Origin: Bacteroidales bacterium
Lineage (GTDB): Bacteria; Bacteroidota; Bacteroidia; Bacteroidales; B18-G4
Length of the DNA: 46,695 bases
NCBI GenBank assembly: GCA_018400295.1
Contig: JAGYMZ010000018.1
Span: 1 to 46,695 of the forward strand
Reading direction: 5' to 3'
Under the pieces are notes generated by a model. It did not search any database. It was not told the DNA's origin and was given only the letters and a program-made list of their open reading frames with translations. Below, in pieces: positions 27,351 to 35,947 of the stretch; position 1 is the stretch's first letter; every line of letters starts with the position of its first letter. A program made the position numbers and the translations under genes.

Positions 27351-28719
27351 ATTTTTCAATTCTCCTGTACAACGATGCCCGGGTCAGTCCCAGCTCCTTG
27401 GCGGCCTTGCTGATATTTCCACCATGCTTGTCAACCACTTTCCGTATCAGCATTTTTTCTGTTTCCTGAAGATTCATGTTGCCGGTACGTATGGTATCCG
27501 TTGGTGATCCTTCCGTTTTGGATAAAAAGAAATCATCCGGTTCAAGGATATTGGATTCACTCATGATAACAGCCCGTTCCACAGCATGCTGAAGCTCACG
27601 GATATTTCCTGGCCACGAATGCCTTTCCAGTCTATTCATGGCCGCCGGACTCACCCTTTTCATGGGCATTTTATACTTATTGCAATATATTTCCAGGAAA
27701 TGATCGATCAAAGGAGCAATGTCTTCAAATCTCTCTCTCAGGGGCGGAACATGTATTTCGACCGTATTGATCCGGTACAGCAAGTCCTGCCTGAATTTAT
27801 TTTCGCTTACCATCTGGTGCAGAGGCATATTGGTGGCACATATAAGCCTCACATCCACAGGAATTTCCTGATTTGTACCCAGTCTGACGACCATTCGGTT
27901 TTGGATAACGCTCAACAGCTTGGATTGCAAGGCCATCGATAAATTCCCGATCTCGTCAAGGAAGATGGTCCCTTTATGGGCAGCTTCGAAACGGCCCGGG
28001 CGGTCTTCTTTGGCATCGGTGAAAGCACCTTTCTTAAACCCAAACAGTTCGCTTTCAAACAAAGATTCACTGATGGCACCCAGGTCAACCGTAACAAAAA
28101 CCTCCCCGGCACGGGTGGAATGATCATGAATGGCCCGGGCGATAAGTTCCTTGCCGGTCCCGTTTTCCCCCAAAATTAAAATATTGGCATCCGTTATTGC
28201 CACCTTGCTGACCATTGCCATAACCTTTTGCATGGCCGGGGATTGACCGATAAGAATCCGCTGGTCCCCATTCCGTCCGGATACCCGTTGCTTTTGCCTG
28301 GACCGGATCCCTTCCAGTTCCACTTTCGACTTTTTCAACTGCAGGGATGTATTGATGGTTGCCAGCAACTTCTTGTTATCCCAGGGCTTGAGCAAAAAAT
28401 TCGTGGCGCCTTCCTTGATCCCCTGAACAGCAAGCTCAATATCCCCGTAACCGGTAATGAGAATAACGGTTGTGGTGGGATCGATCTCCAGGATCTTGTT
28501 CAGCCAGTGAAAACCTTCTTTTCCGCTGGTGGCATCCCTTGAAAAATTCATATCCAGGAGTATAAGGTCGTAAGTTTCATTACGGAGGAGGTCTGGCAGG
28601 TTTTCCGGGTTCGCTTCCGTATGGACAATATTTATATGTTGCTTCAGGAATAATTTGGCCGCGAGAAGAATATCCCGGTCGTCGTCAACGATCAGCAACC
28701 TGGCATCTAACTTTTCCAT
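27340..28719 (-). CDS. NtrC-family sigma-54-dependent response regulator
   Basis: 459 residues in three domains. The receiver (about 5-122) has the acidic pair VDDD (11-14), phospho-acceptor Asp56 in LILLDMN and Lys111 in LLKPWD. The AAA+ domain (about 157-385) has Walker A GENGTGKE (184-191), a loop reading GAFTDA (231-236) where sigma-54 activators usually have GAFTGA, and Walker B IFLDEIGNL. The carboxyl end is a Fis-type helix-turn-helix, NISKAAKELGLTRASLYRRI. It acts with the histidine kinase just downstream. It is divergent from the efflux genes at 28935 onward, whose upstream region has a sigma-54-like element, making those genes its likely target. Confidence 0.93.
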   Translation of the reverse strand: MEKLDARLLIVDDDRDILLAAKLFLKQHINIVHTEANPENLPDLLRNETYDLILLDMNFSRDATSGKEGFHWLNKILEIDPTTTVILITGYGDIELAVQGIKEGATNFLLKPWDNKKLLATINTSLQLKKSKVELEGIRSRQKQRVSGRNGDQRILIGQSPAMQKVMAMVSKVAITDANILILGENGTGKELIARAIHDHSTRAGEVFVTVDLGAISESLFESELFGFKKGAFTDAKEDRPGRFEAAHKGTIFLDEIGNLSMALQSKLLSVIQNRMVVRLGTNQEIPVDVRLICATNMPLHQMVSENKFRQDLLYRINTVEIHVPPLRERFEDIAPLIDHFLEIYCNKYKMPMKRVSPAAMNRLERHSWPGNIRELQHAVERAVIMSESNILEPDDFFLSKTEGSPTDTIRTGNMNLQETEKMLIRKVVDKHGGNISKAAKELGLTRASLYRRIEKYGL

Positions 28720-28766
28720 TCAGTCTTTGATTTCAAGGCATTATCCAATAGGACACGATCAAATTG

Positions 28767-28799
28767 TAAAAATAAGAATAATGTTCGTATCTGTACAAA
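28767..28799 (-). promoter_or_regulatory. Weak promoter candidate for the two-component operon
   Basis: Minus-strand TTTG at 28799-28796, a 21-base spacer, then TATTTTTA at 28774-28767, seven of eight bases of TAnnTTTG. Predicted start near 28760, about 41 bases before the response-regulator ATG. The last G of the -7 box is missing, so expression would be modest. Confidence 0.3.
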
Positions 28800-28825
28800 T
28801 CCATGATCGATATTGAACAAAAAGA

Positions 28826-28839
28826 GGCTTCCCCAAGCC
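28826..28839. promoter_or_regulatory. Inverted repeat in the divergent regulator/exporter spacer
   Basis: GGCTT-CCCC-AAGCC has perfect five-base arms and overlaps a second dyad CTTCC...GGAAG (28828-28846). It lies about 60 bases upstream of the sigma-54-like element, a plausible place for a site bound by the divergently encoded NtrC-like regulator. Sequence alone does not prove binding. Confidence 0.35.
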
Positions 28840-28884
28840 CTGGAAGACATTGTATTATTCTGATTATTAATTTTTTACATGGAA

Positions 28885-28899
28885 TGGCACAGAATTGGT
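28885..28899 (+). promoter_or_regulatory. Sigma-54-like promoter for the export operon
   Basis: TGGCACAGAATTGGT compared with the -24/-12 consensus TGGCAC-N5-TTGC: the -24 half is perfect and the spacing is right, while the -12 half reads TGGT rather than TTGC. Transcription would start near 28911, about 24 bases before the ATG of the membrane-fusion gene. No TAnnTTTG box facing the same way was found in this spacer. A sigma-54-type regulator is encoded divergently. Confidence 0.45.
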
Positions 28900-28934
28900 T
28901 AAAGAAAGGGCGAACAAAAAAATGAATCAGAAAA

Positions 28935-30185
28935 ATGGACCGGATAATTGCAAAAAAGAAATGGACCACCAAAAAGATACTGATCATTGCTGCCGTATCC
29001 GCATTTGCAATTTTCATATTGTATTTGTTGTTTTTCAGGGATAAGGCCAGCAAACTTTACGTGGAAAAGGAGCAGCTGACCTTTGCCCGTGTGCTGGAAG
29101 ATAATTTCCAGGAATTCATACCGGTGGACGGCGTGGTATATCCCAGGACCATGCTATATATCGATGCCATACAGGGGGGGATCGTAGAAGCCATATATGT
29201 GGAAGACGGGGCCATCCTGGAAAAAGGAGAACCCATACTTAAACTTATGAACGCCAATATGGAACTCAGCTTCATGGAGCAGGAAACCCGTATGTATGAT
29301 GCGCTCAACAACCTCCGGAATACCCGTGTGGGGCTGGAGCAAAACAAATACCTGAGGGAAAGGGAAGTGGCCGAGCTGAAATACCAACTGGACGGAGCCA
29401 AAAAAGAATATATGCGCAGACAAGGGCTTTACCGCGACAGCCTCATTTCCATCAAAGAATTTGAGGATGCACAGCGCAATTATAACAACATAAAGCGACA
29501 GCTAAAGCTGACCCTTGAGCTGCAACGCCTGGATTCCATTTCGGCCCGGATACAGATCCGGCAGATCAACAATTCCATGAAACGCATCGACAACAACCTG
29601 GAACTGCTGAGAAAGAATATGGAAGCCCTGAACATCACCGCCCCGGCTGCCGGGAAGCTTTCCTCATTCAGCGCGGAGATCGGGGAAACCAAATCGGCCG
29701 GTGAACACCTCGGCCAGATCGACATGATGGACGGTTTTGAACTGCATGCCAATATCGATGAACGGTACATTTCCAGGGTACACGTGGGACAGAAAGCCGA
29801 ATTTGACATGAATAAAACGAATTACCGGCTAAAGATCAGCAAGATATACACAGATGTGGCCAACGGTACATTCGAGGTGGAACTGCAGTTCCAGGGAAAA
29901 GAGCCCACCACCATCAAGCGCGGACAGACCATACAGCTGAAACTCATGTTCAGCAGCGCGAGCGAAGCCACCATCATCAAGCGCGGAGGCTTCTTCCAGA
30001 AAACCGGCGGAAACTGGATTTATGTAGTGGATTCATCGGAAGGGACCGCCCACAAGCGGAACATCCGCATCGGCCGTCAGAACACACGGTATTACGAAGT
30101 GCTGGAAGGACTCGCACCGGGTGAAAAAGTCATTATTTCCTCCTACGATTCCTTTGGTGGAAAAGACAAGCTCGTATTTAAGTGA
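28935..30185 (+). CDS. HlyD/RND-type periplasmic membrane-fusion protein
   Basis: 416 residues. A cytoplasmic start DRIIAKKKWTTKK is followed by a signal-anchor helix ILIIAAVSAFAIFILYLLFF (about 15-34). The biotinyl-lipoyl half YVEDGAILEKGEPILKLMN (about 90-108) comes before a long coiled-coil hairpin (about 115-225, rich in Arg/Leu/Gln/Asn), then the second lipoyl half NITAPAAGKLSSFSAEIGE and a beta-barrel ending in GLAPGEKVIISSYDSFGG. Such proteins bridge an inner-membrane ABC transporter to an outer-membrane channel. It is the first gene of an operon with two permeases and an ATPase, resembling MacA-MacB machines with the ATPase as a separate gene. No TolC-like gene is in the window. Confidence 0.9.
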   Translation: MDRIIAKKKWTTKKILIIAAVSAFAIFILYLLFFRDKASKLYVEKEQLTFARVLEDNFQEFIPVDGVVYPRTMLYIDAIQGGIVEAIYVEDGAILEKGEPILKLMNANMELSFMEQETRMYDALNNLRNTRVGLEQNKYLREREVAELKYQLDGAKKEYMRRQGLYRDSLISIKEFEDAQRNYNNIKRQLKLTLELQRLDSISARIQIRQINNSMKRIDNNLELLRKNMEALNITAPAAGKLSSFSAEIGETKSAGEHLGQIDMMDGFELHANIDERYISRVHVGQKAEFDMNKTNYRLKISKIYTDVANGTFEVELQFQGKEPTTIKRGQTIQLKLMFSSASEATIIKRGGFFQKTGGNWIYVVDSSEGTAHKRNIRIGRQNTRYYEVLEGLAPGEKVIISSYDSFGGKDKLVFK

Positions 30186-30208
30186 AATCAATCAGGATAA
30201 ACCAAGCC

Positions 30209-32620
30209 ATGATCATATACTACTTAAGGGTTGCTTTCAGGAACCTTGCCCGGAGAAAGCTCTACACAATGCTCAATATCTCCGGACTGGCACTGGGCAT
30301 AGCCAGCTTCCTGATCATCGGACTGTACATTGTAAATGAGTTGAGTTATGACCGCTATCATGAGCACTCAGACAGGATCTACCGGGTGTGTCAGATCTCT
30401 GATTTTGGTGGGGTGGGGGAAAACTCCGCCAGTCTGCCTTTCCCCGTTGCCTTCACCCTAAAGGCTGAATACCCAGGCCTGGTGGAAGAGGTCACCCGCG
30501 TTTTCAATTTCCAGTCGCCCAGGACCCTGATCGAACACGGCGACAGGAAATTCGTCGAACGCAGGGTATATTTTGCCGATTCCACTTTCTTCGATGTATT
30601 CGATTACGAATTCTTACTTGGCAACCCCGACCGGGCGCTGGACGAGTCCATGAGCATGGTCATCTCGGAATCGGCCGCTGAAAAATATTTTGGCGATGAA
30701 AACCCGTTGGGCCAGTCCATCCAGATGGAAAACAAGCACTCCTTCAGGATCACCGGCGTGATCAGGGACGTACCGGACAACAGCCATTTTCACATGGACT
30801 TCATCGGTTCCATGAGCTCGGTCAGAAAATTCTATCGCGGGCACCTGCCGGCATCATGGGTATGGAATCCTTGCTGGACCTATTTACTTTTGCCGGAAAA
30901 CGTCAACCCGGAACAACTGGAGGTTCTGCTTCCGGGATATACCCAGAAATATTTCTTTGATGCGGAACGGGACAACATTACCCTGTATCTGCAACCCCTT
31001 ACCGATATACACCTGAAATCCCGCCTGGATTACGAGATCGAACCCAACAGCAACATTGCCTATGTATATATTCTTTCTGCGATCGCTGTTTTCTTGCTGC
31101 TTATTGCTTCCATTAACTTCATGAACCTTGCCACCGCCACTTCTTCGGGCAGGGCCCGGGAGATCGGCATGAAAAAAGTGGTGGGCGCCTACAAGACCCA
31201 GCTGATCGGCCAGTTCATCGGGGAATCGGTGGTCATTACAGTCTTTTCAGCCATTCTGGCCCTGATCATCGCAGAAATTTTCATCCCATGGTTCAACCGC
31301 CTGACCGGCCAGGAGCTTTCCCTTCAATTGCTTCTTCAATGGGAATACCTGCTGGGCTTTGCCGGCATCGTAGTATTGATCGGGACGATATCCGGTCTAT
31401 ATCCGGCTTTTTACCTTTCCTCTTTCAAGCCGGCAAGCATTTTCCGCAAAGACATCCAGCAACGGAACGGCAGCGGTACCGCCAGAAAAATACTTGTGGT
31501 CACCCAGTTTACCATTTCCATTGCCCTGATCATCGGCACTTTGCTTATATTCAAGCAACTGAACTACCTGAAAAATGCCGGGACGGGTTTTCAAAAAGAA
31601 AACATCATCGTCATTCCCATTGAAAGGACAGGGATCATCAGCAAATATGCGTCATTTAAGAGCGAATTGCTGAACAACCCCGGCATCGAGAGCGTGACCA
31701 CCATGGATTATATCCTGGGCACCGCATACAATACCCATGAATTCCGCCCGGAGGGCTACCCGGACAACGAATGGCAGTTTTATCCCGCCCTGGTGGTCCA
31801 GCACGATTTTACACGGACCTTTAACCTGAAAATCATTGCGGGCAGGGCTTACGATGAAAAACATAAAACCGATCCCGTCAAAGGGATATTGATCAACCGG
31901 GCCATGGTGGAACACCTGGGCTGGGGAGATCCGCAGGATGCCCTCGGGAAAAAATTCCGGTCGCTGGAAGGGAACGAGCGCGTGATCGGCGTGGTGGAGA
32001 ACTTCAATGCAGCCTCCCTGCACAAAGCCGGCACCCCCTTCGTATTGAACATGAAGGAATCCGAGTGGGCCATCCATTGGTTCATGAACTATGCGGCCGT
32101 ACGGGTGAAACCGGGCAACTCTGGCAAAACACTGGATTTCCTGGAGTCCAAATGGAACGAATTTGTAAAGGACCGGCCCTTTGAGTACCGCTTCCTGGAT
32201 GAAGAACTGGATCAGCTTTACCGCGAGGAAGCCAACCTGGGCAGGCTCGCGCTGATCTTTACCCTGCTGGTCATCTTCATTTCTTCCCTGGGCCTTTTCG
32301 GACTGGCTTCTTACATGGCTGAAAAAAGGACCCGGGAGATCGGAATACGCAAGGTAATGGGCGCCAGGGAAATAAATATTATCTGCATCATGTCGGCCGA
32401 ATTTCTGCGACTTATGCTGATCGCCAACCTGATCGCCTGGCCCCTGGCCTATCTGATCATACGGGGCTGGCTAAACCATTTTGCCTACCAGACCGCCATC
32501 AGCGGGTACATCTTTATCATTTCGGGGCTGTTTGCCACCCTGATCGCCCTGGGCATTACAGTGGTAAAATCCTGGCAGGCTTCCCGCATGAACCCGGTAT
32601 ATACGTTGAAATATGAATAA
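30209..32620 (+). CDS. FtsX-family ABC transporter permease (MacB-like, first copy)
   Basis: 803 residues from ATG 30209 (MIIYYLRVAFRNLARRKLYT); a GTG at 30182 overlapping the preceding stop would add 9 residues. The layout is the two-unit type common in Bacteroidota: membrane helix (about 22-42), periplasmic MacB-PCD domain (about 50-270), three helices of an FtsX domain (about 283-395), another helix near 430 (IALIIGTLLIF), a second periplasmic domain (about 450-665), and three final helices (about 680-795) ending in the family tail NPVYTLKYE. These act as mechanotransmission permeases that use ATP to move lipoproteins, peptides or drugs through the periplasmic partner. The substrate is unknown. 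Confidence 0.9.
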   Translation: MIIYYLRVAFRNLARRKLYTMLNISGLALGIASFLIIGLYIVNELSYDRYHEHSDRIYRVCQISDFGGVGENSASLPFPVAFTLKAEYPGLVEEVTRVFNFQSPRTLIEHGDRKFVERRVYFADSTFFDVFDYEFLLGNPDRALDESMSMVISESAAEKYFGDENPLGQSIQMENKHSFRITGVIRDVPDNSHFHMDFIGSMSSVRKFYRGHLPASWVWNPCWTYLLLPENVNPEQLEVLLPGYTQKYFFDAERDNITLYLQPLTDIHLKSRLDYEIEPNSNIAYVYILSAIAVFLLLIASINFMNLATATSSGRAREIGMKKVVGAYKTQLIGQFIGESVVITVFSAILALIIAEIFIPWFNRLTGQELSLQLLLQWEYLLGFAGIVVLIGTISGLYPAFYLSSFKPASIFRKDIQQRNGSGTARKILVVTQFTISIALIIGTLLIFKQLNYLKNAGTGFQKENIIVIPIERTGIISKYASFKSELLNNPGIESVTTMDYILGTAYNTHEFRPEGYPDNEWQFYPALVVQHDFTRTFNLKIIAGRAYDEKHKTDPVKGILINRAMVEHLGWGDPQDALGKKFRSLEGNERVIGVVENFNAASLHKAGTPFVLNMKESEWAIHWFMNYAAVRVKPGNSGKTLDFLESKWNEFVKDRPFEYRFLDEELDQLYREEANLGRLALIFTLLVIFISSLGLFGLASYMAEKRTREIGIRKVMGAREINIICIMSAEFLRLMLIANLIAWPLAYLIIRGWLNHFAYQTAISGYIFIISGLFATLIALGITVVKSWQASRMNPVYTLKYE

Positions 32621-32623
32621 GGC

Positions 32624-32636
32624 TTGTAACTTACAA
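32624..32636. other. Short inverted repeat between permease 1 and the ABC ATPase
   Basis: TTGTAA-C-TTACAA, with perfect six-base arms around one base, lies 4 bases after the permease stop and 41 before the ATPase ATG. There is no T-run, so it is not a classic terminator. It could be a small operator or an mRNA-stability element; chance is possible. Confidence 0.3.
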
Positions 32637-32676
32637 ATTATACGATCGTCAATATATAAATGAAAAAACTGCAAAA

Positions 32677-33378
32677 ATGGAAAACCAGATAATGATCAAA
32701 ACCGAAGAACTGGTAAAAGTATTCCGTACCGATGAAGTGGAGACCACCGCACTGGACCGGGTCAATCTTCAGGTCAGGCAGGGGGAATTCCTGGCTGTGA
32801 TGGGCCCTTCCGGTTGCGGAAAATCGACCTTGCTCAACATCCTGGGATTGCTCGACAACCCCACCAAGGGAAATTACTGGTTCCTCGACCGCGAGGTCTC
32901 CTCCTGTTCGGAAAGGCAACGGGCAAAACTGCGCAAGAAGAACATCGGGTTCGTGTTCCAGAACTTTAACCTCATCGATGAACTGACCGTATTTGAGAAC
33001 ATTGAACTGCCCCTGATCTACCTGGGCATGAAATCCTCCGAGCGTAAGGAATGCGTGGACAAGGTGATGGAAACAATGCAGATCACCCACCGCAGGAAGC
33101 ATTTCCCCTTGCAGTTGTCCGGAGGCCAGCAGCAAAGGGTAGCCGTAGCCCGCGCCGTGGTTGCCGACCCCAGGCTGATCCTGGCCGATGAGCCCACAGG
33201 CAACCTGGATTCCGCCCATGGCGAAGAGGTCATGAACCTGATCGAAAGCCTCAACAAGGCGGGCACCACCGTGATCATCGTAACGCACTCCCAACGGGAC
33301 GCAGAATATGCGCAACGGACCGTTCAGCTGTTTGACGGACAGGTGGTCACCGAAAACATTAAAAAGAACATCCTGTAA
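32677..33378 (+). CDS. ABC transporter ATP-binding protein (MacB/LolD family)
   Basis: 233 residues, a single nucleotide-binding domain. Walker A is GPSGCGKSTLLN (about 43-54), the Q-loop lies in VFQNFNLIDELTVFENI, the signature is LSGGQQQRVAVARA (about 146-159), Walker B is LILADEPTGNLDS (about 166-178), and the H-loop is IIVTHSQRDAEYA. The LDxVNLxV start and the spacing fit the LolD/MacB/FtsE group, which pairs with FtsX-type permeases and not with channel-type ones. It lies between two full-length permeases of that type, 56 bases after the first. It would drive one or both. Confidence 0.95.
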   Translation: MENQIMIKTEELVKVFRTDEVETTALDRVNLQVRQGEFLAVMGPSGCGKSTLLNILGLLDNPTKGNYWFLDREVSSCSERQRAKLRKKNIGFVFQNFNLIDELTVFENIELPLIYLGMKSSERKECVDKVMETMQITHRRKHFPLQLSGGQQQRVAVARAVVADPRLILADEPTGNLDSAHGEEVMNLIESLNKAGTTVIIVTHSQRDAEYAQRTVQLFDGQVVTENIKKNIL

Positions 33379-33399
33379 AGCCTTGGTTCATTAAATTCC

Positions 33400-33426
33400 G
33401 GAAAAGGGATATTCCCTGGATTTTCC
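33400..33426 (+). other. Nested hairpin between ATPase and second permease
   Basis: GGAAAA (33400-33405) pairs with TTTTCC (33421-33426); inside it GGGA (33406-33409) pairs with TCCC (33413-33416) around a TAT loop, leaving a four-base bulge. The stem lies 37 bases before the permease 2 ATG and is not followed by a clean T-run. It may tune translation or mRNA decay between the two cistrons, or be a leaky terminator. Confidence 0.4.
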
Positions 33427-33463
33427 ATCCTGTCGATTCATGAACCCAATAATCTCATGCCCC

Positions 33464-35884
33464 ATGTTATGGAATAATTTAAAGCTCGCCTACCGCAATT
33501 TCCTTCGGAATAAGTTTTATACCCTGATCAATATCCTCGGATTATCGGCAGGTATGACCGCTTTTATATTTATCCTCTTTTATGTGCGGGATGAGGTGGC
33601 TTACGACAGACACCATGAAAAGCACGAGAGGATTTACCGCCTTGAGGCCGAATACAGCATCAATAACAAAACGGACCGTTTTGCCATAACCCCCATTCCC
33701 ATGGGACCGGCATTCAAGCTCGAATTTCCCGGGGTCAGGGAGTTCACCCGTTTTGCCGGTGCCGGGAACCTGCTGGTCCGGCACGGGAACAGGGAATATT
33801 ATGAAAACCGTTTTTTCTGGGTGGATTCCACGGTTTTCGATGTCTTTACCCATGAATTCATGACCGGCAACCCGGAACATGCCCTGAAGGAGCCGAATAC
33901 CATCGTGCTGACCGCATCCACAGCCAAAAAATACTTCGGGGATGAAAATCCTATAGGCAAGGTGTTGAAAACCGCTGAAGAAACTTCATACCGGGTAACG
34001 GGAGTGATCTGCGACCTGCCGTCCAATGCCCACCTGCTGTTTGATGCCCTAATGTCCGGGGCAACCCTTGCAGAGGAGCAAGGGGAAGACGATTTCAACA
34101 GCATGGACCCCTTGCGGTTCTGGAACATTGGGGTGTACAATTACATCCTTCTGCACGAGAATACAGATATCCAGACCATTTATAACAAATTCCCTGGTTT
34201 TTACGATAAATACATGCGGCCCATCGGCGATCAGATCAATGCCAGTTTTCAATTGCTGACCACACCCCTGGCCGAAACGCATTTCCGTAGCGGTCTGGGG
34301 GGAAATGAACCCACCGGAAACAAAGCCTACATCTATATTTTTTCTACCATTGCCGTTTTTGTGATCCTGCTGGCAGCCATCAATTACATGAACATGGCCA
34401 CGGCCCGGTCTACCAAACGGGCCCGTGAAGTGGGCATCCGGAAAGTAGCCGGTGCTTGCAGGGGACAGCTTATCCGGCAGTTCCTGGGCGAATCGATGAT
34501 CCTTTCCATCATGGCCATGTGCATAGCCCTGCTGGCCGTTTACCTGCTTCTGCCCGACTTTAACAACCTGATCGGAAAGACCATTAGCTTTGCTTCCGAT
34601 CCAGCGGTGTTTTTGATCACTGTTGGTGTAGCATTGGTTACGGGTATTCTATCGGGAACCTACCCGGCTTTTTACCTCTCAGGTTTCTCCCCTGTCAGCG
34701 TGCTCAAGGGGAACATGGGGGATTCCGGCAAGAATAACGGGTTATTGCGCAAAATCCTTGTAGTGGTGCAGTTCTTCATTGCCATCGTAATGATCATAGG
34801 CACCATAGTCATTACCCATCAGCTGGATTACCTCAAAAACAAAGACCTGGGCTTTGACGAAGAGAACATAGTGGTCATGCGGCTTCAGGACTCTTCCTTC
34901 AGGCACAAAGGGGAAAGCTTCAAAAAAGAACTGATCCAGGACCCAAACATTCTGGGGGTCACGCGTTCCACACAAGTACCCGGGAACATCAGTTGGATAC
35001 AGGTCATGAATGCTGAAAAAGAAGGGCAGATGTCGCAAACCTCTTTTGTCCTGGCACAGGTTGATTACGATTTTATTAGGGTGATGGATATGGGGATCGT
35101 TAAAGGAAGGGATTTCGACAAAAACATGAGGACCGACGACACCGGTGCGGTCATCATCAATGAAACCGCCATGATGGCTATGGGCTGGGAAGAAGCCCCC
35201 ATCGGAAGGAGGATAGACTATGACATAGACCTGGAAGGAAACGCGGGCCGGCCCATGAAGGTGATCGGGGTGGTGAAGGACTTCCATTTCCGGTCCCTGC
35301 ACAACCCAGTGGAACCGCTCATTTTGTTCATTGCCCAATTCCCTCCTTCCCGTATTTCGGTCCGGATCAACCCCGGGAAAACCCGCGAATCCCTGGATTT
35401 CATCGGGAAAAAATGGAACGAATTCCAAACCCGCCGGCCCTTCGATTACGATTTCCTAAAAACCACGATGGATGAAATGTACCAGAATGAGGAAAGGATC
35501 AGCTCCATATTCAGCATCGCCTCGGTACTGACCCTTTTTATCGCACTGCTCGGGCTTTTGGGCCTCTCTTCCTTCATCGCTGAACAAAAAACCAAGGAAA
35601 TAGGCATCCGCAAAGTCCTGGGCGCCTCGGTCCCAGGCATTGTCCGCCTGCTATTCCGGGAATTCGCCACATTGATCATGATCGCTTTTTTCCTTGCCGT
35701 CCCGGTAGCCTGGTGGAGGCTGATTATCTGGCTGCAGGATAGCTTTGTATACCATCATACCATTCGGTGGTACACTTTCTTGCTGGCCGGCACCATTGCC
35801 CTTGCGGTCGGCCTGCTAGCCACCATTTACCATATTTACCGGGCAGCCACGGCCAATCCCGTGGATTCGATCAAATATGAATAA
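33464..35884 (+). CDS. FtsX-family ABC transporter permease (MacB-like, second copy)
   Basis: 806 residues from ATG 33464 (MLWNNLKLAYRNFLRNKFYT); an upstream ATG at 33440 adds 8 residues without family support. It has the same architecture as the first permease: amino helix (about 21-41), periplasmic domain, FtsX helices (about 288-400), middle helix VVQFFIAIVMIIGTIVI, second periplasmic domain, and three final helices ending NPVDSIKYE. Shared landmarks with copy 1 are the YRNF/FRNL start, VDSTVFDVF versus ADSTFFDVF, KKYFGDENPIG versus EKYFGDENPLG and RAREVGIRKV versus RAREIGMKKV. The two are therefore paralogues and may form a heterodimer with the ATPase encoded between them. Confidence 0.9.
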   Translation: MLWNNLKLAYRNFLRNKFYTLINILGLSAGMTAFIFILFYVRDEVAYDRHHEKHERIYRLEAEYSINNKTDRFAITPIPMGPAFKLEFPGVREFTRFAGAGNLLVRHGNREYYENRFFWVDSTVFDVFTHEFMTGNPEHALKEPNTIVLTASTAKKYFGDENPIGKVLKTAEETSYRVTGVICDLPSNAHLLFDALMSGATLAEEQGEDDFNSMDPLRFWNIGVYNYILLHENTDIQTIYNKFPGFYDKYMRPIGDQINASFQLLTTPLAETHFRSGLGGNEPTGNKAYIYIFSTIAVFVILLAAINYMNMATARSTKRAREVGIRKVAGACRGQLIRQFLGESMILSIMAMCIALLAVYLLLPDFNNLIGKTISFASDPAVFLITVGVALVTGILSGTYPAFYLSGFSPVSVLKGNMGDSGKNNGLLRKILVVVQFFIAIVMIIGTIVITHQLDYLKNKDLGFDEENIVVMRLQDSSFRHKGESFKKELIQDPNILGVTRSTQVPGNISWIQVMNAEKEGQMSQTSFVLAQVDYDFIRVMDMGIVKGRDFDKNMRTDDTGAVIINETAMMAMGWEEAPIGRRIDYDIDLEGNAGRPMKVIGVVKDFHFRSLHNPVEPLILFIAQFPPSRISVRINPGKTRESLDFIGKKWNEFQTRRPFDYDFLKTTMDEMYQNEERISSIFSIASVLTLFIALLGLLGLSSFIAEQKTKEIGIRKVLGASVPGIVRLLFREFATLIMIAFFLAVPVAWWRLIIWLQDSFVYHHTIRWYTFLLAGTIALAVGLLATIYHIYRAATANPVDSIKYE

Positions 35885-35947
35885 GATCAAATACCACATG
35901 GACTTTAAAAAGCGTCTGTGCCATTGCTGAATTAATCCAAACACGCC

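Noticed and set aside
28782-28819. TGTTC...GAACA inverted repeat in the regulator/exporter spacer
   Set aside because: Only five-base arms separated by 28 bases; not convincing next to the tighter dyad at 28826-28839.
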